Of a stretch of 14,143 bases of DNA, positions 1 to 7,480 are shown in pieces. Position 1 is the stretch's first letter. Every line of letters begins with the position of its first letter. The position numbers and the translations under genes were made by a program. The DNA comes from DATAFO01 sp046728015 (GTDB lineage: Bacteria > Actinomycetota > Thermoleophilia > Solirubrobacterales > 70-9): NCBI GenBank assembly GCA_046728015.1, contig JBKPDQ010000147.1:1-14143 (forward strand). The letters are read 5' to 3'. The notes under the pieces were generated by a model, which was not told where the DNA came from, did no database searches, and worked only from the letters and a program-made list of their open reading frames with translations.

Positions 1-146
1 CTGCGCTTTGGATGAACGGTGGTCGTGGAAAATACGCGGTACGTCGCCCCGGAGGCGCCTCTTGCCGCTCTGCTTGAACTTCCGCGCAGGCACCACAGGG
101 GACCCTGAAGTCGCCATCGGGGTACCGTCGGCGGAAGCGCAATGGT

Positions 147-182
147 CACCGCCGGCGCCTAGGGGCGCTAGCGCCGGGGGTG
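147..182. repeat. long inverted repeat (hairpin)
   Basis: The arm CCGGCGC (152-158) pairs with GCGCCGG (171-177). After one mismatch (151/178) the pairing continues for four more pairs (147-150 with 179-182). The loop region contains a perfect 12-base palindrome GGCGCTAGCGCC at 164-175, so two alternative foldings compete. There is no T-run on either side, so a simple intrinsic terminator is unlikely. It could be a recombination or protein-binding site or just GC-rich structure; no function is assigned. Confidence 0.35.
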
Positions 183-387
183 GTGAAGGTTCATCGCCGA
201 GACTCATTACCGGGTACCCTTTGGCGGCTTCTGGATTCAACGCGCCACCCAACGCATGCGGGGTCACGTAGGTGTTCCCCCCTTATATTCCGCGGTGATA
301 CGACGCGCAGACATATGACTACGAATCACGACGCCGCCTTTTCGTTGCCACGGGCAGTTCCCGTCGGGGAATCGAACCCGTGTTATC

Positions 388-406
388 TGCTCCCATTTTG
401 CTCCCA
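388..406. repeat. 8-bp direct repeat TGCTCCCA, spacer TTT
   Basis: TGCTCCCA occurs at 388-395 and again at 399-406, an 11-base period (about one helical turn). It lies between the T-arm-like sequence at 361-381 and the tRNA-fMet fragment. Read on the minus strand it encodes the WEQNGSR tail that ends at the stop codon 383-385. Repeats of this size and phasing suit recombinase arm-binding sites, but two copies are too few to be sure. Confidence 0.25.
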
Positions 407-526
407 CAACACCGAAACAGGCCGAAGCAGGAGCAAGAACGATGTATCAACAGACAACGCCGAACCCGTTGCCGTAACGTGCTTTTCCCGTGAGATCAGA
501 GGGTTACCGGTCATGGCCGTCTCGCT

Positions 527-571
527 CTCATAACCCAAAGGTCGCTGGTTCAAATCCAGCCCCCGCAACCA
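527..571 (+). other. 3' half of initiator tRNA-fMet(CAT): probable attachment-site scar
   Basis: From base 527 the sequence reads as the 3' half of a bacterial initiator tRNA: anticodon loop CTCATAA (527-533, anticodon CAT 529-531), CCC as the start of the 3' anticodon stem, variable loop, T-arm GCTGG-TTCAAAT-CCAGC (544-560), acceptor strand CCCCGCA (561-567) and ACCA (568-571). CCC after the loop, TTCAAAT in the T loop and A at position 72 are initiator hallmarks. The five bases upstream (TCGCT) cannot form the anticodon stem and no D-arm or 5' acceptor strand is present, so this is not a functional tRNA gene. Homology that starts in the anticodon loop and keeps the native 3' end and terminator is the standard attachment core used by tyrosine recombinases. 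An interrupting group I intron in the anticodon loop is the alternative, but no 5' exon is seen in the 526 bases upstream. Confidence 0.8.
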
Positions 572-575
572 ACCG

Positions 576-608
576 AAGCCCCCGAAACAAAACAGGTTTC
601 GGGGGTTT
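576..608 (+). terminator. intrinsic terminator of the (former) tRNA-fMet gene
   Basis: A perfect 10-bp stem, CCCCCGAAAC (579-588) against GTTTCGGGGG (596-605), closes the 7-base loop AAAACAG. It can be extended by a G-T and two A-T pairs with the AAG before it and the TTT after it. It begins a few bases after the encoded CCA, the normal place for a tRNA terminator. This supports the view that the sequence to the right of 571 is the original chromosomal flank. The T-run is short (TTT), so strength is uncertain. Confidence 0.65.
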
Positions 609-665
609 CGTGCATCAGGGCCGGGAGGGCGTTATCCGGCGGCCATCCGGCAAGTGACACGCGTG

Positions 666-1070
666 ATGTTGAAAACGATCGTATGTCTCTCCGCCCCCTG
701 CCGGGCGAGGTTCGGGGTGTACCCAGACGACGAAGTCGGATCGGTTTCCCGCTGTCCGGCATGCGGGGGAACCGCCCTCAGGGTCGACCTGGAGGTGGAG
801 GACGCCCTCGCGGTTGTTCTATACAGGAGAAAGCCCGAGCGCGAACCTCACCGGCAGGCACGAAGATCGCCCGTGAGGTGGCATCGGGTGCCGACTACTC
901 GGTCAGTCGTGAGAAGTGGGTCAGACTCTATCGGCTGGTGGACCGGGCAGGGGATGCGTATGAGGAGCTGGTCGTCGATGAAGAGACCGGCGAAGTGCTC
1001 GGCTCGTGCGTGGAGCCCCTGTCTGCACATCAGGGGCGCGGCTCCGCTAAGCCTAGTCCCGCGCCGTTGA
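666..1070 (+). CDS. putative zinc-ribbon small protein (frame may be broken after about 835)
   Basis: Only the first 55-60 residues look like real protein. They hold Cys7, Cys12 and a CPAC knuckle at Cys30-Cys33, spaced like a small zinc ribbon, followed by an acidic, hydrophobic strand-like segment (VDLEVEDALAVVLY). After that the frame becomes Arg/Ser/Trp-rich and overlaps a more convincing frame at 878-1081, so the true end is probably earlier or a frameshift has fused it to noise. ATG at 666 is preferred; GTG codons lie a little upstream at 654 and 663. No clear ribosome binding site is seen. Function unknown; zinc ribbons of this kind bind nucleic acid or act as structural domains. Confidence 0.35.
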   Translation: MLKTIVCLSAPCRARFGVYPDDEVGSVSRCPACGGTALRVDLEVEDALAVVLYRRKPEREPHRQARRSPVRWHRVPTTRSVVRSGSDSIGWWTGQGMRMRSWSSMKRPAKCSARAWSPCLHIRGAAPLSLVPRR

Positions 1071-1081
1071 CTTCTACGTGA
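878..1081 (+). CDS. small acidic protein of unknown function, ending HQGRGSAK plus tail
   Basis: This frame carries a compact, protein-like sequence of about 67 residues. It reads REKWVRLYRLVDRAGDAYEE, then VVDEETGEVL and a CVEPLSAHQGRGSAK segment near the C-terminus. The D-x-E-T-G-E-V turn and the E-P-L-S-x-H-x-G-x-G-S-A ending resemble, from memory, short hypothetical proteins in high-GC bacteria; I do not know a function. GTG at 878 is the most reasonable start (MASGADYSV); the frame stays open upstream to at least 683 but that part reads as arginine-rich shadow. It overlaps the zinc-ribbon frame. One possible reading is that the two were parts of a single gene now split by a frameshift between about 835 and 880. 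Confidence 0.5.
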   Translation: MASGADYSVSREKWVRLYRLVDRAGDAYEELVVDEETGEVLGSCVEPLSAHQGRGSAKPSPAPLTST

Positions 1082-1327
1082 TGGGGTGACCCCGGCGGGA
1101 TTCGATGCCTTTGGGAGGCGAGGGTCCGCGGGATCGCGAGGCGGCGAATCGCGTCGCTCCCCTCCTTACTCGAAACGTCATGTCGTGCGGGGCCGCCGAG
1201 GAACTACGCCGTCATTCAGGTTCTGCCGACCCCTCTGAACTCGTCAACCGCGACGTGTTCGGTATTGCGGTCATCTGCACTTGCTTCCTCAGGTGATGGA
1301 GTGACGAGACAGGACCATCCCGAATGA
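1082..1327. other. intergenic stretch without a supported gene
   Basis: Nothing convincing is found here. The only sizeable open frame (1105-1296, +) has no motif and an unnatural composition. No RNA gene, clear promoter or repeat was recognised. Confidence 0.4.
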
Positions 1328-1627
1328 GCCCCGTTTCGGCCACCCAACTCGCCAGCGTGCTCCTGTTCCGATTTACCCCAAGGCTTCTTCGGCATCCCGA
1401 AGTTCAGAAATGACCCGAGACTCTACGCCGTCAACGTCTCGACGCCAGCATACGCGCCCGGCGCCGATCGCACGGGACGCACGTTCGCAAGCCTGAACGA
1501 GGTCGATGCGTTGTTTCAGCAGGCCGGCATCTCGCCAGCTCGATACCGGCCGGCCTTGCGTGAGGCGGGTGTGCAGGTGACAGCCCCCATCTCAGGCTGC
1601 CGTCGCGTCGACGCTCCGCGTGCGTAG
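1328..1627 (+). pseudogene. start-less coding remnant of unknown family
   Basis: From about 1370 this frame reads like a real protein. It includes SDLPQGFFGIPKF, RLYAVNVSTPAYAPGADR, GRTFASLNEVDALFQQAG and SPARYRPALREAGVQV, with strongly GC-biased third positions and balanced composition. The frame opens just after a TGA at 1325-1327 and has no ATG or GTG before the coding-like part, so the 5' end is missing or lies in another frame. It runs to TAG 1625-1627, overlapping the 3' end of glgX by 36 bases tail to tail, so the original gene probably ended, or was truncated, near 1579. I do not recognise the family. It may be debris from the event that placed the tRNA scar and its neighbours next to the trehalose operon. 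Confidence 0.35.
1521..1556. other. inverted repeat downstream of glgX (possible weak terminator)
   Basis: AGGCCGGC (1521-1528) and GCCGGCCT (1549-1556) are perfect 8-base inverted arms around a 20-base loop, about 35 bases past the glgX stop on the minus strand. The position suits the end of the treY-treZ-malQ-glgX transcript. The loop is large and there is no T-run, so any termination role is speculative. It also lies inside the coding-like remnant on the plus strand. Confidence 0.25.
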
Positions 1628-3728
1628 CACGGCGATGGAGCGGGCCTCGAGGGCATAGTCATCGCCTGGCGCCCAGTCCGCGCCCTTCTCCGCGCCCTCG
1701 GCGCTATCGAGCAGTCGCTCCCATCGATCCTCGGCCCGAGCAGCTGGGAGCGCGAAGGGAAGCGACTCGTGATGCGCGTTGAACAACATGAGCAGTGTGT
1801 CGCCGGCCAGAGGCTCACCGCGGTCGTCGACGTCGCCGATGAGGTCGCCGGCCAAACGCACGCCCAGGCACTTTACGAAGCCGGCGTTCCAGGCCTCGTC
1901 CACCATCTCGTGGCCGTCGGGGCCGAACCAGGAGATGTCCTTGATGTCAGTGCCGCGGATCGCCCGGCCCTGGAGGAACTTCCTGCGCTGGAAGACGGGC
2001 TGCTCCTTCCAAATGCGAACCACGGTCCGGACGAAGTCCAGGAATCGCTGCCCCCGCTCGTCGAGCTCCCAGTTAAGCCAAGTCAGGTCGTTGTCCTGGC
2101 AGTAGGTGTTGTTGTTTCCCCGTTGCGTATGGCTCAGTTCGTCGCCGGCCAGCAACATCGGCACACCCTGTGAGAGCAGCAACGTCGCGATCAGGTTCCG
2201 CTTCTGGCGTTCCCTCAGGGTGAGGATCTCCGGGTCGTCGGTCGGGCCCTCAACCCCGCAGTTCCAGGAGTCATTATTGCTGGCGCCGTCCTTGTTGTCC
2301 TCCCCGTTGGCCTCGTTGTGCTTATCGTTGTAGCTCACAAGATCCTGGAGGCAGAAGCCGTCGTGGCACGTAATGAAGTTGATGCTGGCGTACGGCTTGC
2401 GGCCGCTCCAGGCGTACAGGTCACTCGAACCTGCCAGCCGCGTTGCGAACTCGCTGGTCGTGCCGCCATCGCCCTTCCAGAACCGTCTCACCACGTCGCG
2501 ATATCTGCCGTTCCACTCCGTCCAGCCTGCGGGAAAGTTTCCTACCTGGTAACCACCCTCTCCAACATCCCAGGGTTCGGCGATCAGCTTTACCTGCGAG
2601 AGGGTCGGATCCTGGTGGATGATGTCGAAGAATGAACCCAGCTTGTCCACTGCAAACAGCTCACGGGCCAAGGCGCTAGCCAGGTCGAAGCGAAAGCCGT
2701 CGACGTGCATCTCGGTGACCCAGTACCGAAGGCTGTCCATGATGAGCTGCAGCACCCGAGGATGCTGCATGTTGAAGCCGTTGCCGCATCCAGTGAAGTC
2801 CATGTAGTAACGGCGGTCCGGGGCGAGCTTGTAGTAGCTGGCGTTGTCGATGCCGCGGAACGACAGCGTGGGGCCCATCTGGTTGCCCTCGGCCGTGTGA
2901 TTGTAGACGACGTCGAGGATGACCTCGATGCCGGCCGCGTGTAGCGAGCGGACCATCATCTTGAACTCCTGCACGCTCTTGCGAGGAGACTGCTGCGACG
3001 CGTAGCGCAGGGCCGGAGCGAAGAACGCCAGCGTGTTGTACCCCCAGTAGTTCACGAGTCCCCGGGCCGCGAGGTGCCGGTCGTCCAGGAAGAACTGGAC
3101 AGGGAGCAGCTCGACGGCGGTGACGCCGAGGCTCTAAGGGTGTGCGATGGCTGCCTCGGACGCGAGGCCAGCGTACGTGCCGCGCCGGTCTTCCTGGACC
3201 CTGGGATGACGCGCGGTGAAGCCTTTGACGTGGACCTCGTAGATAAGCGTCTTGTGCCAGGGCGTTCGCGGCGGTCGATCGTCTCCCCAGGTGAAGGCGG
3301 TGTCTAACACCATGGCGAGCGGGGCCACAGGCGCGCTGTCCCGCTCGTCGAAGGACAAATCCGCCCCCGGATCGCCGATACGGTACCCCCACAGCGCGTC
3401 GTCCCACCGGACGTCTCGACCAATGGCCTTGGCATACGGGTCGAGGAGCAGCTTGTTGGGATTGAAACGGTGGCCGTTGACGGGGTCGTGATGGCCCTCG
3501 ACGCGATACCCATAGAGCTGCCCAGGCTCGGCGTCTGGCAGATAGCAGTGCCACACCTGGTCGGTCTGCTCACGGAGCGGGATGCGATGCGCTTCTTTCT
3601 CGTCGTCGACGGCGGCGAACAGGCACCAGCTCTACCTTCGTCGCGCACTCTGAAAAGAGGGCGAAGTTGACGCCGGCTCCGTCGAACGTAGCTCCAAGGG
3701 GGTATGGGCGACCAGGCCAGATCCTCAT
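1592..3728 (-). pseudogene. glgX: glycogen debranching enzyme GlgX/TreX, GH13, interrupted by a frameshift and a stop
   Basis: The encoded enzyme would cleave alpha-1,6 branches of glycogen to give linear maltodextrins for TreY. ATG at 3728 gives the canonical N-terminus MRIWPGRPYPLG, then GVNFALFSECATKVEL. Here the frame breaks: an extra base near 3626-3627 shifts it, and removing one restores VELCLF. The corrected frame continues through QLYGYRVEG and WHKTLIYEVHVKGF to an in-frame TAG (3134-3136) in place of the Arg of the usual HLRSLG motif. It then runs open to 1592. The corrected product is about 711 residues, the usual GlgX length. The catalytic triad is present downstream of the lesions: Asp in DGFRFD (about 348), Glu in LIAEPWD (about 384) and Asp in TCHDG (about 456). 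The longest intact piece is 1592-3055 (or to 3133). The gene starts 24 bases after malQ. It may be a decaying gene or an intact gene with two sequence errors. Family identity is certain. Confidence 0.9.
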
Positions 3729-3752
3729 AACGTCACCATCAAGCTTTCGAAT

Positions 3753-5741
3753 TCAAGGGTCGGCGAAGGACCGTACGCCCCCGCTCGCGTCACGGCCTGC
3801 GGTAGGGTCGGGCCCGGCTTTGCCACTGGACGAGCGCTGTCGTCGAAGGCGGTGACCCGCGTGTTCTCGTTTGTCCTCCCCCAAGACAGCCGCGATCGTT
3901 CGGGCGAGAACGGCGCCTTCGAGTGCCTCGATTGGCTGTGGCAAGGCCAGAGACCAGTTGGGCCACGACGGGTCCGCCCCCGGCATGTTCGGTCGCTCGA
4001 CCACCCCCATGCCGTCTTCGAGCGTGGCCGCGCGCAGGAGGGCCGACGTCCGACCGAGGAGGCCATGCAGGCGCGTGATCACGCGCTCCTGGCGCGCGGT
4101 GCGCGAGAGGCCGGCCATCCTGGTGAGCCGGCGCCTGATATCGCGGAGCGCTCGCTCGTTCGGTTGCAGCCCGAGCCGTCGCTGCGTGCGAACATCCTGG
4201 TCGCTCCACAGGCCACGGATTGTCGGAAGGTCGTGCGTGGTGACGGCGGCCAGGGCCTGCCGGGGGTAGCGCCGCGGGTCAACAGTCTCGAACCACAGGA
4301 GCCGGTAGGAGAGGATGCCGGCGGCGTCCAGCCGTTCGCGCGCGACCTCTTCGACCGTTCCGAGATCTTCGCCGACGACGAACGCTGTCGCACGCGCGCT
4401 CTCGAGCGCGACGATACCGAGAAGCGTGTCGGCCTGGTACCGCACGAAGGCACCGTCGGAGGCCTCGCTGCCTCGCGGGATCCAAAACAGGCGGAACAGT
4501 CCCATCACGTGATCAATCCGCAGCCCTGTGGCGTGACGGAGGCTCATCCGGAGCGTCTGGATGAACGGTTCGTACCCCGCCTCGGCGAGCCGGTAGGGCA
4601 CGAAGGGTGGCAGTCCCCATCGCTGACCTGGATTGAAAAGGTCCGGAGGTGCCCCCACCTCGACATCACGCGCCAGCACGCCCTGCCACGCCCACGCGTC
4701 GGCGCCGTCGGGTGCGATCCCGATGGCCAAGTCCTGGACTCCCGGCACGCAGCGGCTGGCACGGGCGAACTGGTCATCGAGCAGCCACTGGATCCAGGCG
4801 TGGAAACTGACGCGATCCGCCAGCTCCGTGGCGAATCGCCGTACCGCGGGCGACGCTGGATGTCGAAACTCGGACGGCCACGCTGGCCACGACCGGCCGT
4901 ACCGCTCCGCCAGTGCGCAGAACGTGGCGAATTGTTCGAGGGCTTCACCGACTTCCGCCCGGTAGGCGTCGAACCCGGGCGTTGGCTGACCACGTGCCTT
5001 CCAGAGATGGTCGAGCGCGATTAACTTCGTCGTGAGCACCGCATCACGGTCGATGCGTCGGTCGTTGTTCAGCCGCCGACCCTGCGTGGCGAGACGGTCC
5101 AGTTCTGGGCCAAGCTCCGCTGCCCCCGGGATGTCTTCCACCGACAAATACAGAAGGTTCTTGAACCTCCGACTCGACGGAAAGTAGGGACTGGGCTCCT
5201 GAGGCAGAACGGGTGTTGCCGCGCTGAGCGGATTGAGCAGCAGAAAGCCGGCGCCGAGTCCGTGGGCCCATCCAGCCAGGGTCTGCAGATCGCGGAAGTC
5301 GCCGATGCCCCAGCTCGCCGCCGACCGCGCCGCATAGAGCTGTACCGCCCAGCCCCATGCCCGGTGTGCCGGGACGTGGCAGCGCGCCGGTGCCACGATG
5401 AGCCGGAGGACATCTTCTCCCCGGTGGAACCGGTGATACCCGAGCGGCACGTCATCCGGCAGAGCGGCGTCGACCGGCCGTGATGTGCCGTCCTCGAGGA
5501 CGAGATCGCCAGGCCCGCTCACCGGCGCGGGACGACCGCGCACCCACACCCGGGGCTCATGGCTCGACAGGGGGCCGGGTGCGTCCGGATCGCCGCCCAT
5601 CGCCCCGATGATGGCGCGCCGGGTGGCGGCGGAAGTATCACGCCACAGACCGCGCGCGTCCTCGTAACCGTCATCGACACCCCACGCGTCCGCGACTGGT
5701 CGGCGGCGTCTCTGGGGCGACGTGGGCGGCCGCGCGCTCAC
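3753..5741 (-). CDS. malQ: 4-alpha-glucanotransferase (amylomaltase), GH77
   Basis: MalQ moves maltosyl or longer alpha-1,4-glucan segments between maltodextrins in the cytoplasm, rebuilding substrates long enough for TreY from short leftovers. The product is 662 residues. Visible GH77 landmarks are YAARSAASWGIGDFRDL (about 136-152), NPLSAATPVLPQEPSPYFPS (170-189), the GAPPDLFNPGQRWG loop (363-376), the nucleophile Asp410 in LRIDHVMGLFR, the acid Glu458 in VVGEDLG and Asp504 in TTHDLPT. The first roughly 125 residues are an N-terminal extension that contains LGYHRF, as in many high-GC MalQ proteins. GTG at 5741 is chosen as the start because it overlaps the treZ stop as GTGA. The frame stays open upstream to 6131, but that part is the shadow of treZ. 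The last 40 residues are a poorly conserved basic tail. Confidence 0.95.
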   Translation of the reverse strand: MSARPPTSPQRRRRPVADAWGVDDGYEDARGLWRDTSAATRRAIIGAMGGDPDAPGPLSSHEPRVWVRGRPAPVSGPGDLVLEDGTSRPVDAALPDDVPLGYHRFHRGEDVLRLIVAPARCHVPAHRAWGWAVQLYAARSAASWGIGDFRDLQTLAGWAHGLGAGFLLLNPLSAATPVLPQEPSPYFPSSRRFKNLLYLSVEDIPGAAELGPELDRLATQGRRLNNDRRIDRDAVLTTKLIALDHLWKARGQPTPGFDAYRAEVGEALEQFATFCALAERYGRSWPAWPSEFRHPASPAVRRFATELADRVSFHAWIQWLLDDQFARASRCVPGVQDLAIGIAPDGADAWAWQGVLARDVEVGAPPDLFNPGQRWGLPPFVPYRLAEAGYEPFIQTLRMSLRHATGLRIDHVMGLFRLFWIPRGSEASDGAFVRYQADTLLGIVALESARATAFVVGEDLGTVEEVARERLDAAGILSYRLLWFETVDPRRYPRQALAAVTTHDLPTIRGLWSDQDVRTQRRLGLQPNERALRDIRRRLTRMAGLSRTARQERVITRLHGLLGRTSALLRAATLEDGMGVVERPNMPGADPSWPNWSLALPQPIEALEGAVLARTIAAVLGEDKREHAGHRLRRQRSSSGKAGPDPTAGRDASGGVRSFADP

Positions 5742-7480
5742 GAGTGTTCCACGGCCTGGAGGATCGCGACACTCTCTCCGGGCAGATCCACGGCATCCCC
5801 GACGAGAGCCACGCCCGGAGCCGACGCCAGGCGCACACGGGTGGGCGCGGCGCGGGCGAGCGGCACCCGCTGGAGTTGGTTGGAAAGATTGCAGACCACG
5901 GTGAGTCGCCCTCGTTGCATCGAAAGCCACGCCTGACCGTCCGAGTCGCTGACCGCGACCTCGGGGAGCCGGCCGTCGACGAGGTCCGGCATCGAGCGCC
6001 GCAAAGCGATCAGGTCTCGGTGCCAGGCGAGCAGATCGTCGTGATCGGTCTTCTCGCGTTCGTTCCAGTCGAGCCTGGACCGCTCGAACGTCGTGGGTGC
6101 CTGCGGGTCGGGGATGTCGTCGGGCCGCCATCCGAACGCCGCGAACTCCCGGCGCCGGCCTTCGAGTATTGTCCTGGCCAAGTCCGGATCGTCGTGATCG
6201 ACGAAGTACTCAAACGGGGAGGACGCCCCCCACTCCTCGCCCTGAAAAAGTAGCGGGACGAAGGGCGACGTCAGCACCAGGGCGGCCCCAATTTTCAGTC
6301 GGCCATGGCTCATGAGCCTGCCACTGCGCTCACCGAGTGCCCGGTTGCCGACCTGGTCGTGGTTCTGCAGATAGGCGACGAACCGGTGGCCGGGAAGACC
6401 GGCGGCGGACCGCCCGTGGCGACGCCGGCGGAATAGCGACCGGCGCCCGTCGTAGACATAGGCTCGCTCCAGGGCGCGAGCGACGTCGTGGAGGGTCCCG
6501 AAGTCCACGTAGTAGCCATGGCGCTCACCGGTCAGCGCCGCGTGAAGCGCGTGGTGGATGTCGTCACTCCAGTGCGCGTCCAGGCCGAACCCGCCAGCGT
6601 CGCGCGACCGCACCAGTCGCGGGTCGTTGAGGTCGCTCTCGGCTATCAGCACCAGGTGACGGCCGAGCGCTGCCTCGAGCGCCGTGACCTCCTCGGCGAG
6701 CTGCTCGAGGAAGTGGACGGCCGAGGTGTCGAAGAACGCATGAACGGCGTCGATGCGAAGCCCGTCGACGTGATAATCGCGCAGCCAACCCAGGGCATTG
6801 TCGCAGAAGAACCGACGGACCTCGTCGCTACCCGGGCCGTCCAGGTTGGCGGCGGAGCCCCATGGTGTCTCGTGGCGCTGGGTGAAATATGGTCCGAAGC
6901 GAGGGAGGTAATTGCCGGCCGGGCCGACGTGGTTGTACACCACATCGAGAATGACGGCGAGGCCGTGGCCGTGGCATGCGTCGACGAGCTGCTTGAGCCC
7001 CTCGGGCCCGCCATATCCGGCGTGCGGCGCATACAGACCCACGCCGTCATAACCCCAGCCACGCGTCCCCGGGAACTGATGGACCGGCATCAGCTCCACG
7101 TGGGTGATGCCGAGGCTCACCAAGTGGGACAGGTGCTCGATGGCGCCCACGAAGGTGCCGGCCCGAGAGAACGTTCCGATATGGAGCTCGTAGAGGACCG
7201 CCGAGCTCAGCGGCGGCGGCCGCCAGCCGCGGTCGCGCCACGCGAAGGCACCGTGGTCGACGGTTCGTGATGGGCCGTGGACCCCGGTCGGCTGGAACGG
7301 TGAGCGGGGGTCCGGCAAGAGGACACCGTCGCCCAGGTCGAACGCGTAGTCTGTCCCCGGCGCCAATGACGTGTCCGCACGCCACCAGCCCTCATCGTTG
7401 CGGAGCATCGCGATCCGGCAATCGCCTACCACGAGATGCACCCGGGCAGGATCCGGCGCCCAGACCGCGATGCTCGTCAT
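5738..7480 (-). CDS. treZ: malto-oligosyltrehalose trehalohydrolase, GH13
   Basis: TreZ hydrolyses the alpha-1,4 bond next to the terminal trehalosyl unit made by TreY, releasing trehalose and a maltodextrin shortened by two glucoses. The 580-residue length is normal for the family. The N-terminal beta domain (about 1-90, starting SIAVWAPDPARVHL) precedes a GH13 barrel. The barrel shows YELHIGTFS (97-105), ILDVVYNHVGPAGNY (177-191), the nucleophile Asp244 in DGLRIDAVHAF, Glu281 in LIAESDLNDP and Asp375 in YLQNHDQVGNR. The GEEWGASSPF segment, characteristic of TreZ, follows. The ATG at 7480 overlaps the treY stop as ATGA and the TGA overlaps the malQ GTG start, so the three genes are translationally coupled. 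No frameshift or missing catalytic residue is seen. Confidence 0.97.
   Translation of the reverse strand: MTSIAVWAPDPARVHLVVGDCRIAMLRNDEGWWRADTSLAPGTDYAFDLGDGVLLPDPRSPFQPTGVHGPSRTVDHGAFAWRDRGWRPPPLSSAVLYELHIGTFSRAGTFVGAIEHLSHLVSLGITHVELMPVHQFPGTRGWGYDGVGLYAPHAGYGGPEGLKQLVDACHGHGLAVILDVVYNHVGPAGNYLPRFGPYFTQRHETPWGSAANLDGPGSDEVRRFFCDNALGWLRDYHVDGLRIDAVHAFFDTSAVHFLEQLAEEVTALEAALGRHLVLIAESDLNDPRLVRSRDAGGFGLDAHWSDDIHHALHAALTGERHGYYVDFGTLHDVARALERAYVYDGRRSLFRRRRHGRSAAGLPGHRFVAYLQNHDQVGNRALGERSGRLMSHGRLKIGAALVLTSPFVPLLFQGEEWGASSPFEYFVDHDDPDLARTILEGRRREFAAFGWRPDDIPDPQAPTTFERSRLDWNEREKTDHDDLLAWHRDLIALRRSMPDLVDGRLPEVAVSDSDGQAWLSMQRGRLTVVCNLSNQLQRVPLARAAPTRVRLASAPGVALVGDAVDLPGESVAILQAVEHS

Larger units (their letters stand above)
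1..526. other. gene-poor left flank, probable remnant or edge of an integrated element
   Basis: I see no convincing protein gene in this stretch. The open frames are short, rich in Arg/Pro/Ser and show no recognisable motif. What it does hold is a strong inverted repeat at 147-182 and, on the minus strand around 360-410, a short tail reading LWEQNGSR followed by a sequence resembling a tRNA T-arm (GGTTCGATTCC). It abuts the truncated tRNA-fMet at 527, which is why I read it as the inside edge of a tRNA-targeting element or its decayed remains. Whether any integrase remains lies outside what can be seen here. Confidence 0.4.

Noticed and set aside
383..568. 61-residue minus-strand protein beginning RGLDLNQRPLGYE
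   Set aside because: Its N-terminal half is simply the tRNA-fMet 3' half read in antisense, a common false protein call; only the short WEQNGSR tail is of possible interest.
257..571. Group I intron splitting tRNA-fMet, with TGCGGGG at 257-263 as a 5' acceptor strand
   Set aside because: The seven-base match is not followed by a D-arm or a 5' anticodon stem, so no 5' exon exists; the match is chance in GC-rich DNA. A covariance-model search for group I cores would settle it.
3852..5024. 390-residue plus-strand open frame opposite malQ
   Set aside because: It is the antisense of an intact GH77 gene; its translation is Arg/Pro/Gly/His-rich with no motif. Long antisense frames are expected in GC-rich coding DNA.
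5742..6131. Upstream in-frame extension of malQ by 130 residues
   Set aside because: This part lies wholly inside treZ and translates to Arg/Pro-rich noise; the GTG at 5741 overlapping the treZ stop is a better start.
6488..7270. 260-residue plus-strand open frame opposite treZ
   Set aside because: It is antisense of the catalytic core of TreZ, so a shadow frame.
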